DNA of 64,000 nt, from assembly GCF_002078875.1 (NCBI RefSeq), contig NC_034414.1, positions 12,280,355-12,344,354 on the forward strand, read 5' to 3'. Below, piece by piece: positions 47,516 to 62,939 of the stretch (its first letter is position 1; every line of letters starts with the position of its first letter). A program made the translations under genes and the position numbers. This DNA is from Numida meleagris (lineage: Eukaryota; Chordata; Aves; Galliformes; Numididae). The notes below the pieces were generated by a model. The model was not told where the DNA came from. It made no database searches and saw only the letters and a program-made list of their open reading frames with translations.

Positions 47516-50500
47516 CTGTGGCATTATCTTGACTTTCATTAGAGCTTCTAGAGTTACTGGTGCATTCAGGAGCGATGTTAAGATTGCTGCCTTGGCAGGA
47601 AGAAGATACAGGCTCTGATTCAGCAAAGAAACGAGGAGCTTGCTTCAGCTGCGTTACTTTCAATTACTTTGTGCAAAGGCATTGCTGAAAAAGGGTCTGC
47701 TTTCTTCCTGTTGTATATTAGTGATTGCTAAACCAAGTCTTACACATCAGTGGTCTTTACTAAAAAAAGATTTGGGAGGTAATAAGCATATGCCTCTTGT
47801 TCCTCCAAGTTCACAATTACATGACTAGAGCTTACGAAGCTGTAATAGAAGTGGGAGTCCTAGTAAATTAGACTCTCCAGATTCCATTACAGCTACTATA
47901 AATTAGAGCTGTATGACAATATTTTGCAAGTTCAGGTACTACATTCCCAGACAAATATTCAGATTTTTCATTTAAGTTCTAATTTTCAAGTGACTATAAC
48001 ATATTCGTATACACTCAGGTATTAGAAAATACTTTGAAGTCGCTTTCTGTCACAAAGTTCAAGGTACAGATCACAGTTTTCCTCAAGTTCAGGTTGGAAT
48101 TTATGCCCAAGATTGGCAGTTTTAATTTGGATTTGAACTTTAAGCATCTCTGGCAGCACTGCTCCAGGGATTTGCTTCTTGTTTAGAGCCTCTCTAAAAA
48201 TAACCGGTGGGGTATGTTTCATTCAGTATATATGTGTAACCTTGCAAGCTTGCCACAGAACTGAAAAACATGAAGCCCTGAGCAGATTGCCATTGATAAG
48301 CAGCTATCAGGGCGTATCTGTACATTTGGACAAGAACAACCAGCCGCTGTAGCCCACACGCAACAGCCTGCTCCTTGTCATATCCCTGTGACTTATGGCT
48401 GTTGTTTAAACTTCACAGTGAAAAGAACAGCCAAACAAATAAACAACAGATACCATCATCAGCTCTAAACGTTTGATGACAGATCAGTCACCATATTCTC
48501 CCTTAGGTGATGTTTACAGAAGGAATTTGTGCAGCTCGTACCTCTTCAACGGGAAGAAGAAAGACAGGGGTGGCTCATGAGCTCCCTTGTGGCGTGCAGC
48601 AGCGACCACAGTGGATGACGAATGAGGGCACCGGGGACACAGGGCTGCTGTGCGGGCACACCGGGCTTGGCTGGTCAGAGATGCTGGGGCAGGGCTGTCC
48701 CCTCAGCACCTTAACCAACATCCAGCTTTGTAAGGGTCTCCTGCTGGCTTCACTGTGGGCAGAAAACACAGTCCAGCTTGTAAACATTCAGCTTTTCCCT
48801 TTTTTTCCCCCCTCACTTACCTTCATTTTTTCCCTTAAAAATAAGAACTAAATGAATTTCAGAGTGTTCTAATTCATGCTAGCATGAATCAGGAGCAACT
48901 GCTAAGATCAGAAAAATGTCCCACGTTAGTCTGATTGGAGGCAGTGTCATTAACTCACAAAAACTAAAGAAACACAGACAGATCCTTACAAGTCAAAGCT
49001 TCCCATGTAAATGATAATTCCATTGCCTCCAGCGAACAATCGGGCCCACAACGCAAAGGATGCTTTTGAGAAGTACTATAGACCTTGTCATCCCTGTGCT
49101 CTGAGGCTGGTGAAAGTGTCATGAATTCAAATTTACAGGCACAGTAATGGCAACCAAGAAATATTTTGCTGGATCAGGAACTAAGAAGACCCTTCACATG
49201 TACTGGGAGCACAAAGCTCGCCCCTGCCTCATTCCAGGACCCTGTGGGGCACAATAGGAAGCACCCCGGGCCCAGCTGGCATGGCACAGCGGGCACAGAG
49301 TGCTTGTGCTCAACAATGTACATGCAGTTCTACGTGAAGTCATGTATATTGCATTTCACTGATTTATTTTAGCAACCCAAGTTTCCACATACTGATGTTA
49401 ATGTTACAACAGAGAGCAAGCATTTAGCACATCCCAAAATAGATGGATGGATAAAGAAGAAAAAAATATTCCTAGATTTACTGTGCAGAGCCCATCTTTT
49501 TCCCACTGATGTCAGTGAGAGAAATCCACTGGAGTAAGGCCAAGGGGCATCAGTGCTGATAAACATACATTTGGATTACAGCTGCATTTATTTTTCAACT
49601 TAAGTAAGGAAAATGTGTGCATTTTTTCCTGTTTCTAAGGTGATATACTTAAAATAAATGCCTGAAGTTACTCTGTGCATCAAGAGGACGGCGCACTGCT
49701 GACACAGCCCTGCCTATGCGGAAACATCTCAAAGTTGGACATCATTTGGATTCAGAGTTTTGCCTCAGCAGTGACATGGGACACAGGCAGAGCAGAGGAA
49801 CGGGCACAAGGCTGACCCAACATTTGCAAACTTTGCTTCTTAAATTGGGATCATCCCAATAATAATCCCAACTGGGATCACGTATGGATCATCCTGCAAG
49901 ACAGACTGTGGTCTAGCTTGGCCTATAGGAACACACAAGTGTGCACTACACACACCAACAGCCTGAAGTCATCAACATATAGTATAATTCTAAATCAATG
50001 TGTTGCAGGACGGGAAAGATTTTTAAAAAAATACTGAATCTGGACAACTGCACTGACATGCAGAGCTTAGGGAGAACTGAGGACTTTGCAAACCTGAGTC
50101 CTCATTTCTCCAAGCTGCTTTGACAAAACAGGACAGGGCCAGACGGAATGTGGGTGGAAGACTTTTCAGTGAAGGTTTTAGAGCTGTCTGGCATTTCCTA
50201 TGGAAGGCCACTCCAAGGGAAAGTCAGAAAACTACTAATAATTAAAGGAAAGCAGCTGTTTTTGAATGTGAAGATAAGCGAGTATCTTAGCAATGTTTGG
50301 TTTGATTTGGTAACTGCAGAGAGCTGTACTAAACTGCATGACAAAACCAGCATTATTGGTTGATCCTATTCAAACTATAGATAAAGAGAATATAGATATA
50401 GATAAATAGCATAAACATGTACTTCATTTATGTACACTAAGTGTTTTGATTTGGAAATTTCATCACGTTATTTACAAACACAATAACAATGAGGAACTTT

Positions 50501-53500
50501 TCTTCTATTTTCAATATTTCATTGCAAAAGAGGGCAATAAAATTGCTGTTTTTATAAATAGCTACGTTATTATAGATTATTTCCCAAATTACAATTGAAA
50601 CTGCTACAGAAATGTCCACAAACTAAAAATTCAATTTTAGGTATAAGAAAAATATGAGCTATTCCAGATATATTCTTTCTTTTTATAATTTTTTATCATC
50701 TGTATCCAAAAATATTAAATAAATACAAAGTGGGCAACTGCCTTGTATCAGTGCTGCTCTTTTAAAAAGACTTCTCATTTCAAATGCAAGACAAAGACCA
50801 GATAGGCATTGCTGAATGGGGAAGGGATTGTATTTTGCAGAGATATTTGAAAGGGTCAAATATGGCAAAGGGGACAGCCTGCTCATTTTACTCACAGAAG
50901 TGATATTACCATCTCCAGAAGAACAATATCCGAAGGTGAACCACTTACTGCTGCTTCTCAGCGAGTCCTTCCTCAGCCCCTCAAGTCACACGTTTTTCTG
51001 GAAATCGCTTCCACAGCCAAGACCCTCCCTCAGTGGTCTGTGCAGCTCATTTCTCAAAGAGCCCATTGCATACCTGGGAACGTTGTTAAGCAGATATTGG
51101 TGGTTTGACAGTCAATAGTTGAGATTTCAGGGCTAACAGGGGACAAAGTGAGCCCTAGTGTCACACAGCAGAGCCTCCTTTGTCCTTTCCCACCTAGGTC
51201 TCACCAGGAGTTAGCAATATCTGACACAAAGCCATCTGGGCAAGCGGAAGGAACCTAGAGATATCCCTATGGGCAAGACCCAGAAACATATCTTTCACAT
51301 ACATAGATACTTCTGAATAACATCTTAACAATGTAAGTTTAATAATGAATGCTGATCTATCCTGTAACCACAGGGTTACAGAAAACCTCAGGGTCTTCCC
51401 AATAATACAGTCAGCATGATGCTAAACTCACATTTCTTTCTAAAACTTCTATCTTCCACATGGGTCTTAGCAACATCAGCAAGTGTGCTACTTTACATAG
51501 CACTCAATGAAAAATCCCATATTCATCAACAGGGAGGCAAATGCCACTATTTATGTGAAAATGCATTAAAAACTGACAGCTAATAACCCACTTCATCAGA
51601 GGGAGGGAGGGGGGCTGTAGTGGGAGTGGGTTTAGTGTTTTGGTTGTTTTTTGTTTGTTTGTTTGGATTTTTTTTTTTTTTTTTTTTGGTGGGGATCAGA
51701 TTTATTCAGAGTTCTGGGGCTCAACACAGTCACCTAACGTTGCAAGCACATGGTTATGAGATAGGTCTGCCAGTCTCTGTGAACCAGACCTGAGGTGCTG
51801 AATAACAACCTGGAACTGCAGAAGCCCTCTGAAGCACGGGTTCTCCCTAACCCACTTAAACTGACCTTGAGAGGTCTTTTCTTTTTTTGTCCAACAGCAG
51901 CATCTGCTGGGCAACTTTCGAATTGCCTTTATTTCCGAAGTTCCTTTCGGCGAGTTCAACATACTGTTTTCTCATCTTTTCAATAGCAGATAGTTGGTGA
52001 GGAAACAGCAAAAACAGTCACAGCCTTCATTCAGCACCTGGAGCCCCATACACCAGGAAAAACGTGTTGGAAAAGTCAAGAATTTCATTACCAAAGAGGC
52101 TTCTAAGGAAAGAGAGAAAAATTGAAGGAATAGCTAAGTTTTTGATTATTAATGCACACATTTGGAAAAAGCACCCTATATTCATTTGGTTTATTTATGT
52201 GAAAAAGGAGACAAAAGGAAAGAGAAAATGGAAGGTTTGAACACACTGTGCGGCTGAGATGTTAGAAGTGGTGCTGGGGGAGACTGGCTACATACCAGGA
52301 AGCACATGCACAAGAGCAGGAGGTGGCAGAAGGACCACAGTGCAATTCTCTGGTGGCAGAGTCCTTCAGCAGGGTGTGAATCTTCCAGGTGTGCAGTCAC
52401 CTCCATCTAAAATGCAGGACATGCTGAGAAATGGTCTCACACATTTGGGAAGAACATTTCAAGCCATGCAAGGAACTGAAGAGGCAACACACCTAAAGAT
52501 CGTCTACCTTACACTTTGGTCATACGACATTCCTTTTCTTCACATCGATGCTTTACTAAAACAATCCTCATACAAATGCACTTGCTTGCCATAACCGAAA
52601 GACAAAATCTGAGTGACTTGTGCTTTTTGTGTGGCTCAGGATTCATCTTCTGGTTGACTGACAGCCGCTGAGTGCAGCTCTCTGCCTGACTGACTGCCAG
52701 CCAGGCTTTCGTTCAGAGAATCCATCATGCTTGGGAACAAATGCCCTCTGAGACCTGTTCGTCCAACTCATAACTATTTCCTCACATGTGGTTCTATTTG
52801 AAGTCAGCAGTTTTGACTGTCACTGAGTGGCAGAGCATTATGATTCTGCCATTTGTGAGAAAGAATTTGTTTTCAGCTGATCATTCACAGAAGAGAGAGA
52901 GTGGGCCTGTACTGGTAAAACAATACCCTGTCGTTACAACTGTCTTCGCCTTGTCTTATGCCACCTGTGGGTTTCCTGAGGCTGGAGCCTAGACAATCCA
53001 AGTGATACTGAGAGGTACAATTTATTTCTACTTGCCACAACGTGAGCAGAACTTAGATTACTGCAATCAATAAGCATTGCGTTTATCCATTGTTGTTTTT
53101 TGTTGGGCTTTTTTATCAGACCGCTGGAGGGCAGCATTTGTATAAAAAAGAGAGACCATTTCCCCAGTGCATACATCTATCTTTTTCCTAAACTTTTATA
53201 AATATTTCAATTCAGGTACAGAATATCATTTCATACCAAGACAACTGAAATTAATGAGCTGAATATCTGTCTAGTGAAGCTTCGTCAGTCTTTATTGGCA
53301 GTTGACACAACTTTGGTACCCTTACCTGTAGGAATTCATGGCTTGCAAGACTCACTTATATGTGAAAAATCACAGGTTTTTATGACTGTATGGCATCGTA
53401 TCCCCACGAGTTGCATAAAGGTGGTCAGGATAAACACTACAGTATAAGCAAACATTTACACAGCAGCTTGTAGATGAAGTTTTCTTCCTCAAACAGGGTA

Positions 53501-56500
53501 TCTAATGCTCCCATTACAAACACAATGCCATAGAGATACAAATGTATTCAGGGCAGAACATGTGTCACACTACTCATTTCCTTCATTTTGGAAAGGAAGC
53601 ATGAGATGTGCTTAGCACAGATGTTCTACACTCTTGAAAGCAGTCTTCTAGAGAACTAGACACTTGAAATAGCTTGCAGTTCAGAGCCAGCTGTACAAAA
53701 TGTAGGCCTAAACATGGCTTTAAAAAGCTGCACAAATGCCAATTACATTAAACAATATGAAAAAAGGAACAAAGTAATGTGCCTAATTAACAAAGCTAGA
53801 GATGGAGTCAGCCATTTGGTTTAAAAGTACTCCCAAGAGAGATGTTAAATCCAACGGCTAGGGCAACTCTGGAAGAAATAAATTAACATGCTGGGTTAAT
53901 ATTTCAAGCTCTGTGGGAGTGAGCAGTGTGCTTGGTGAGGAGAAGCAAAGGTAAAAATATCACAGGGTGCTATTTTGTTTGTTTGTTTGCCAAGGACACT
54001 TTAGCTTTTGCAATTTATTTATTCTTCATGGTGTGCTAGAAAATATGCAAGACAACATAAAATTATCAGCATTACGTCACTGAATTTCCTAAATTTATCT
54101 TTCTGCCACCTGTTAACTCTCATCTCAAGGTCAAGAGAAACCACTGTTTTGAGTGAATGAATTATGGCACAGGCATATTCACAAAAAATACATTAGCAGT
54201 GTTCTTTTAATTTTAGTACTATGTGCAACCACAGCTTAAAGAAGCCTCTTACCGTAGGATTTCTCTGAGAAATAAGCTCTGGTGGCTTGCATCTGTCCAG
54301 GCAAAACTCACTTATAAGCATTACAGGCCTTCTGTGGGGGGCTTTGACTTCATCCTGGGCATGAAAGAAGAAGACGCAGTTCAGAAGATCAACAGGGCTC
54401 AATTTTCCAACGTCTCTCTTGGTATCCTGTTCTGTAAGAAAGACATCCGGATTAAAACATTGTAAGCTCCTGTTAGTTAAATGCAACCTACCTGAACTTT
54501 GCATGCAGAAGTGTAATCAAGACTCTACAGACCCAATAGCTCATGTATCTTTTGTCTAGGAGCATAAAGGAATATGATTTTCCACTGGAAACTAAATAAA
54601 TTTGTTCTGGAGCACTGTGCTTAGAGATGTACTTCACTTTCTCATACTGGAATTACAAAGACAGCAGAGAATGTCCTGAAGACAGCTTTTGTTCCACAAC
54701 AGCTTTTCCTGGTCTCGTATCTAAGGACTGACTGACAGCTGTCTGGTTCAAAATCTTCAATACCTGTCATCAGGTAAACTCAGGCCTCTAACTCCTGAGT
54801 TGCAGCAAATACTGTGGCTTGAATCCCTTCCAGTATTCATCTGTTGGCAGCTGTTTCCATCTGTTCTTTCTTAAGCAGTTCTGCCCCATCCCTAGGGAAG
54901 AGCAGGACTGGCATGCACTGCACTTGCTTGTTGTGAGCCGGCTGCTCATGTTTTACCTGAATCTGTCATTTTGCCTCATCTGCTCTCTGCCCTCTTTTTG
55001 CAGCAAGAATTCTGAGTTCTGCTGCACATCAATGATGAAAAAAAAAAAACCCCTGTTTCTCAGATATGAATGACAAAATAATACTCTCTCTTTTAAATGC
55101 AAGTTACTGAATAGACAGGAAAGACTGATCAGTTTGTTTAACCCTCGTACCTCCTAGGTACGTAGTGATTCCTGCGTGTATGTTTCGTAGCTAAAGCAAA
55201 ATAACTTTGACATACCTTCGCTTTGTTGTGACTTAAGGCATGTTCCCTTCAATCAATTCTTGAAGAAAAAAAGATTTTATTTTTTTTTAGCTGAGGTAAT
55301 TAGTTTTATATTTTCACCATGGAAAGTTTTAATTCATATTTTGACATACCATCTCTAGCCTGATTTCCAACAGGACTGAATGCTCTTCAAACCTCTTGGA
55401 CTTTCGAAGTGTGTGGCCGAAAACGCAAGCCTTTAGGTCTAAACATTTTTTCTTTCAAAGTACTTCAAAATACCTCTCAAAATATTAGACGCATTCTGCA
55501 GTTCTCACTCAGACTTAGTGGGGGTGGGGGGAAATAGCTGATAGGACAAGAGACGTAACATAACGTGGAAATGAAGCTGAAAAAGAACCCATTAGGAATC
55601 CAAACATACTCATCCAGGTTTTGTTCCAATTAGTATTATATATATTTTTGTACATTTAGACAAACGCACCTGCTAACAACTGTATAAACATACACTCAGG
55701 AGAACGGACAGTAATTCCATTGAATTCCCACATCACCTTTTCTGAGATGCACTGTTCTTTGCAGCATATATTTCTCTGCTTGGTGTATAAGATGGTCAAA
55801 CTGGGCCACAGAAGCACAGCACCACTGAGTACTTCTGCATGGAGATCTCTTAATCTGCTGAAGGGCTCTTAAGGGGATTAGCGTGATAAAGCAAATAAAA
55901 AGCTAAAATATTTTAAAATTAATTTTAAAAAGCTATCTTTTTTTCCCATGTTTTAAATAGGATAGATGTCTGTAAGCTAGGGAACAATTTTAAAAGAACC
56001 TGTAGAAATATATTTCATTTTTAATAAATTGAAAAATTTCACATAAGACTGGCCCTTATGGATTTGCAAACTGGGTACCCCTTTTCTCTCATCCCTTCAT
56101 AGGAAAGCCAGTAAGTATGCTCCTGCAGGCTCTGTTGCAGGACAGGCATCCATCCTAAAAGCACAGAAAGGTCCCATTTTGCATGAGAACAGAGCGTAAC
56201 TAAGGAGGACCCACTTCTGAATTCTTGCTGGCCAACTCTGAGCATCTTGTGCTACCATGATCTTTCTTCGCTTCCCTGTTATTCCCCAACCCCCTTTACT
56301 TCAAGGATACCTACAGGCGAGGAGTACATCTGCAAAGCCTGGCAGAATCCACCCATGAATCAGCCCATGAGTAAACAATGACTAAACATGCGGTGTCTTA
56401 GGAACAAGCATAGCACTGTGCTTTGTAAGTCGAACCATTTAAATACAGACCTGCTGAAAACCTTGTATGCTAGCAGGAATATCAGCCACGATCTGCTGGG

Positions 56501-58837
56501 CCAGTACAGCCCTTTTGCACTGCGATTCCTAGAGAAGGCTTTTTCCAACATCCAGGAAACTGTGGGTAGAGCATCTTCCTGTTCCCTGGAGCACGCAGCT
56601 ACAGCACATCCCAGCAACTGAAGGCTGAGAACAAGCTAATAGAAGTGCCATGCTTCCACTGTTAGCTTTGATCTAGCTCTCACTGGAACAACACACTTCT
56701 GTTAATGCAGGTTCAAAACCAAGCCAAAATCAGGAAATCTGCATGCCCAACAGCTGGCTAAAGATTTGTGTCAGAAGGTGGATTTTACATTCTATTTACT
56801 CACACTTGCACTGTGTGAGTCCTGGTTACTTACAAAAGAAACACAGTTGATTTCACCCTTAGTGCCAATTATTGAACTACCATCATACGCAGCATGAAAG
56901 AATTACTTCAGCAGGATTAAACATCATATTTCATGGCACTGTCCACAGAAATAATCACAAAGCTAGGGAAAAGCAAAGACATCTCCGAATTACCGATTCA
57001 TGTCAAATATTGAGGAGCTGGGTTAATCAAGAGATGTAACCAATGCTTTAAACACTGGAGTCAGCACTGTTCAGATTTATTTCAACTATGCTTACCTTTC
57101 AACACCCAGTTTTACGAACCGTTTATACCAATAAAGATTTACAGGCTATTTTCCTACTTGTTTGTCTGAGAACATTTCTGTTGCTGCTGCAAACTCAGAG
57201 TAAGCTTGAGAAATAATAACAGTTGTGAAAAGTGAATCATTCAACAAAAGTAAACCTCTCATTTCAATTTTAAAACAGAGAAAGAAATGTTCCAATTATT
57301 TTGATGTATTAGAGAAATAGTCAGCTGTTAGGCAAGCATGTGTTTTGTGCATAATGCAGCACGTTCTATCCTCTCCCATTAGAAAGAGATCCTAATTCTT
57401 GCATGTGTGTGGTTAAATGAAAAGGACGTACTTGAGGCACTGAGAACTGCACACCTTGTTCAAAAAAAAGACAGGTGCCTCCTGTTCTGTAAATAGTCTA
57501 TGTGAAATATCTACGCCTGTATCGATGGGTTTGTGCCTGTTGCTATGTTCATGCACCTGCAAATTGGCTGAGATTTTAAAAACGTCACTCCAGCATTAGC
57601 AGATTTTCATTTTCAGAAAAAAAAAAAAAAGTTGAATAGGCCAATCTCAGAAGGCCAAGGACCTCAGAGGACCCCCCAAAACAGATCACCTACAAATAAA
57701 GCAGAGTCAGATCGCTAGCCACTTTTGGAACTGTAAGTTGTAGCACGTGGTAGGAGCTACATGGTTCAGCTATATGTGCATACATTTACTCTACTGAACA
57801 TGCAGATTTATAGCCTTCAGAATTACTGCACTCAGCTCCTAGTAACACACATTTAGCAGCTTCTATAAGCATGTTTTTGTTATGCGCTGACATGAATCTT
57901 CCAATATTGTAAGTTGCCTTTTCCTCGTCACCAGCTGCTTGTTTTGCTGGATCTCGCCTAGATCAGCAACAGGAAGACAGAAACAAATCTATACCCTTCA
58001 TAGAACAAAGCATCACATTAGCAAAACTGCATGCTTTATTTCAGTTACTGAAAGTAGAGTTCGCTGAGATTTAGCTCCATGATTTCTTGAGGATGATTTC
58101 TGTATTACGGAATGTTCTTAAAAGATAAATCCTAACACTTTTACTATGGCCTTGAGTAAAGCATGTCTCGAAAATGATACCATTTGAGATTAATACACGT
58201 GCTCCAAGAGAAGCAAAGAGCCTGGCCCAGTCCAGCTATGTGCTGCTTTCAGGCAGGTGCTGGCTCTAAGGCAAAAAGCCATTTGCAGTGTTCACTGCCC
58301 TTTTCTCTCCCTACGAGAAATGGGGCCTGGAAACCATCCTAGCCCTTCAGGAAGCAGCAGAACATTCCTGCCACCTTGCCTTGTGTGCACAATCCCACTC
58401 CTATTTACACTCAGTTCCATCTCCTATGAATTTTCAGTGAAACCAAATGGTTGCAGATAGGTGTTCCACTGAGTTAAGGGAATGAGTAAAGACCTGTGAT
58501 GATCTCCAACATAATATGATATTACTTTCATTTTTTTTCCCCAGAAGAACATTCATTTATCTCACAGTTTGATATACATCTGTTCAATACTGACATTTCT
58601 ACACCAGCACTCTTTTTCAACGATCCTAAAGGGATTCTCAAAACAATCTTCACTCACAATCAAATGCAGCCCAGTACAAACGGACAGAGAACAAAATGCA
58701 ATCAGCAGGTGCAGCATAGCAAATGTTTCTCAGCTCATAGCAAAGCCAAGCAACAGTTGAGGAACATGGATGAAAATGAAGTACAGATTTAAGCAAAATG
58801 TAGGTAATAATATGAAGAAAAAAAACCCTTCCAAAGC
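47516..58837. other. intergenic, no gene seen
   Basis: About 11 kb without supportable exons. Contains a T20 run at 51668-51687 preceded by GTTT repeats and an A14-15 run near 57618-57631. No named repeat identified with confidence. Confidence 0.5.
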
Positions 58838-59016
58838 ACTGGAACAAGCTGCCCAGAGAGGCTGTCATGGAGATTCTATCTCTGGAGATCTTCAAAATCC
58901 ATCTGGATGCTTCTCTGTGCAACCTACTGTAGGGAACCTGCTTTAGCAGAAGGGGCTGGACTAAATGATCTCCTGAGGTTCCTTCCAACCCCTACAATTC
59001 TGTGATTCCGTGAATC
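58838..59016 (+). mobile_element. CR1 LINE 3' end, sense
   Basis: CACTGGAACAAGCTGCCCAG, AGAGGCTGTCATGGAGATTC, CTGTGCAACCTACTGTAGGG and the terminal TTCTGTGATTCCGTGA are a CR1 3' end of the same general type as the copy at 10066-10370. Confidence 0.9.
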
Positions 59017-62000
59017 AAGGGAAAAAAAAAGCCCAAACCTAGCTAGGTAAGTGTACAGGAGCAAACATTCAATCTATCTAGATTCTATTTCTGTGACTAT
59101 CTCACTAAAAGCAGGATGACTTTTTTGAATCAGGCTTTGTGACTGTGACATGAGCCCTTCAGACATGCGGCACCTCTATGGCTCCCTCAGTCAACATCAA
59201 GCAACAATCAATTATCTTCTCCTTCATTCTCATTTTTTTCCATGGAAGGCTTTCATCCAGCTATTGACAGTCCAAAGGTCCAAATCTAACCTTGCAGAAA
59301 AGTAGTATCTTCTTTGCAAGTGCAGCTTTGTTTGTTTTTAGATCAGTTTCAAGGACAGAGTGAGTACACTGCATGCTGAAGTGCATCACAGCTTTCCATT
59401 TGATTCCAAATTATTTACAAAGATCAATATTAACAGACAGCAATTCACAGCGTGATGTAATCTAGAATTGATAAAGAACTGCATTGGAACACTTGAATTG
59501 TCATGAATTTAATACAAGACAGCACAGACTGAGTTATAGCATTCAAGAATTGCAAAATAGGTGTTCCAAACCTGGCTGCTTTTTGTTTTGAGATTATAAC
59601 TCTTAGAAATAAACCTCTTCCTCTCAGCTTCCCCGAGCTTTAAAAAAATTTAAATGTGCTCTCCAGTTGTATTCATCGTTGTACACAAAGTAACAGGTTT
59701 TATAAATGTCTCTTTTCCCTCTTTTTATTGTTGCTTTTCTTCGAATTGCTCAACGAGTTTTTACAAGAACCCTTGTCTTGGAGTACAAACTGGTTGATGA
59801 ACTCAGAATGGCTGGCTTAAATTTAAGGAGTGAGTGTTTCGGTAGTTATCACCGTTGTTGGTATATCCTTGTTGAGTACCTCAGGTACTCTTGGGTATGC
59901 AGAATGAGACACTGTTATACTAGGAAAGCACCGAAGCATAAAGCAAAGCTTCCCTATATGCTTTTTGTGCCTATACAACACTGTAATTTTGATCTATCAA
60001 TCCATCTTCCATAATAAAAAGAAAACAAAGCCATAATTTTGCTCAAAGGTGATTACTTACTAAATTCAGAAATATTAGGGAATGTATGCTCAGTCAACCC
60101 CCCCTCCCACTGAAAGGAAAACTCTTTAGAGATATGATTAGAAATCACTGAAATTCACAGCTGAAGTAGAGACTTCTGTCTGGAAGAGCAACCTACCTTT
60201 CATCGTATCCTGTTACCCTGGGGATGCTGAAGCGTAGGTCAGCAAAGGTGATGCCAGGACTCCAGACACAGAGGCGAGATAAAGACTTCCTCTGCCTGTG
60301 TCATCACAACACAGGAGGCAGTGGGGTGACCTAACACAAAGGATGAAATTAGTAAGGGGACAGATTATCTTTTGCTGTTATATAGGAGTTTAAAAAATAA
60401 AACAGATCTACGGCTCAAAGCTGTATTTCCACTATCACCACTAAAAGTGTTGATTCGGATGAACACCGAAGGTTGCAAGCACTCCCAGTGACTCTAATGG
60501 GGCTGCTCAAAGCACATATATTCTCTCCTGAACAGCAGCTGTGCAGCTCCAGCCTCTCAGAAGGCTCCCACATTGAAAAGCCTTCCTGAACTCTACAGCT
60601 GCTTTTCCCCTACTCATGCCAGGCTTTAGTTAGCCACAGCTAACTAACGGGGCAGGTGACCATCAGAATCTGTCACCAGCATCAGCTACAGAAGTAAAAT
60701 ACAATTCTGAGGCCAACATCATTTGGAGATTTATGATAACATTACCTCCTGCTGCTGCTGCTTTACCAGAATCCTTTTCCAGATTGTGATCTCCTTGCTC
60801 AACCTACCAAATCCGTGCCTCCCACGCAGGTCTCCCAGTGCTCTTAAAACTGTTTTCTTTCGTTTTAGCAAGCAAATCTTAGTAAGGTTAGCTGCTAATT
60901 TAACTTAAAGATGACGAGCTATCAGAGCAAAACTAGATGATTCCTAGACACGCACATCCACCTTCGTATAAAGTCCTCCCTGTCCAACTTCTCTTTCCTG
61001 GGTGGAGAAGACACTCACCAGGGACATACAGAGAAGACTGTTTTCAGGTTGTTGACGTGGGAACTAAACTTTTGCTCTTTCATTCATTCTTTAACTGAAG
61101 CCAGTGGAGCTATAAAGGCAATGCTGCTTCTGCAAGCGAGTGCGTCATCTGTAACACAAGTCTGAAAGCACAGAAGAGAAGACACGGCTATTTTGAAACT
61201 GAAAAGGCTGAATGTGTGTATGCCTGACTGTGACAAATATATACATATGTTCACCACACATACGCACTGGATTACAGAACCTCATTACAGCCCTAAAAAA
61301 CACTGCAGAGTAAGGGGAGATCCTTCAGCACCCCAGCAGCTGGAGGCCTGTAGTGTGAGCGGGAGTAAGGAATGGTGATAGCGCAGTTGCGGTGGGCAGG
61401 AGGGCCATGATGCAGTTTGGTACTTCTGTGGAAAACGTTCTGTCCCTAAGTATGAACATCTTTGAAAGTGATTTGGTTTCTTTTATCTATGGTAGTCCAA
61501 ACCTTTCAATTTGTGGAAAATTATTTTGTTAAAAAAAAAAACAAACAGAATTTTATATTGCTAGCAGGCAGGCTCCAGTCAAAACTCTGCTGATACACAG
61601 CACTGCTGGACTGACTTCAAACATTCATTTTATGAAAATTAGCTACTACCTACCTGACAGCATTAACTATCACTAATTAAATAAAATCCTACCATAACCT
61701 CCAGTGCAAAGCAAAGGGTTTTTTTGGTCTCAGTATGTTGTTACTTTCTGCTACGTTCCTTGTTTAATGAAGACCTTATTATCTGATACCTTACCTCCCA
61801 AACTGCAGTATAAGCTTTGAAAATGAACGCTATCTTTCATTTTCCCCATGAAAATAATGTATAAATATAAACCTCTTTTTCCAATGTATATTTTTAAGAT
61901 GGTTTCCTATTTCAGCAACTGTCTTGCTCCTATTCTTCTGCTCCCCCTCACCCACTGATCTCTGATTTGGAGCCCTCAAGCTCTTTTTGAAATACCCAGC

Positions 62001-62939
62001 TCATCTGCGGCTGCCAACTCTCCTTTATCAATTGCAGCCTTTGTATCTTCAAAGAAACCTCGCAGGTCACTTAAGCGTGGCCTCCCCACCTGAGCCCATG
62101 AAAACCGCCTTTGAGCAAGCTTCCAATTTCTTAACACATGCTTTCAGGTTCTTTTGAGGTCCTGCACCACCCTCCTGCCAATGCCCAGGCCAGAGGGGAA
62201 GATGGAGTGCCAGAAGCTGCGAGGGGTTCCTTTCATCCTCATCGCTGTCTGAGAGCTCAACACTAATGTTCCAACGGAGAAAATGCTGATGTAGGTAAGG
62301 GAACGTGGAAGACAAGACTAATAGGTTGGGAAAGGACCTCAAATCTCTTCTGGGTTAACCCCCATGACCCTCAGAACCTGCAGTGCTTTCCCCTCACCAT
62401 TAGAAACAATAGGTAAGCGGGAATACAAAAAATTTACCTGCTTTGTTATTTTATCAACAAACTATAATCTTCATTTCCCTTCCCTTTCTAAATTCCAGGC
62501 TTGAGTTCACCGCTCCCTTCTCATTCTACGCCTTCCTTCTGGCAGCTCTCAAGGATTTCGGATGGCATTTCTGTGCTGGGGCTCCTCAGACCCTTCCCTG
62601 TATCCCAGCCTTTCTCTGCTCAAACCCAGCGCCCACCTGCTGCCTGTCCACTCTTCTTGGAGGCTCTGCCATCAGCTGAGGGTGGCTGCAGTACAGCATT
62701 GCCTCGGTTCAGCCTCGTGATCCCTTCTCAACTTCACCATGTTCCTAATTTCCGTACTCCCTTTTCCCACAAGTCACGCAGACAGAGCATCGAGCACCTC
62801 GGCCTTCCATCTGCCCTGCCAGCCTCTGGACCAACCTGTTGCCATTCACGCAGGCGAAGGAGGTGTTCGGGCCTCTCTGTTCCATCCCGCCACATCTCCT
62901 GCAACGCTTCCCTCTGCACTCCAAGCGCTGCCATACCCC
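59017..62939. other. intergenic upstream of KCNC1
   Basis: No coding exon supported. A possible CR1 antisense tail (AATAGGTTGGGAAAGGACCT) lies at about 62320-62340. Confidence 0.5.
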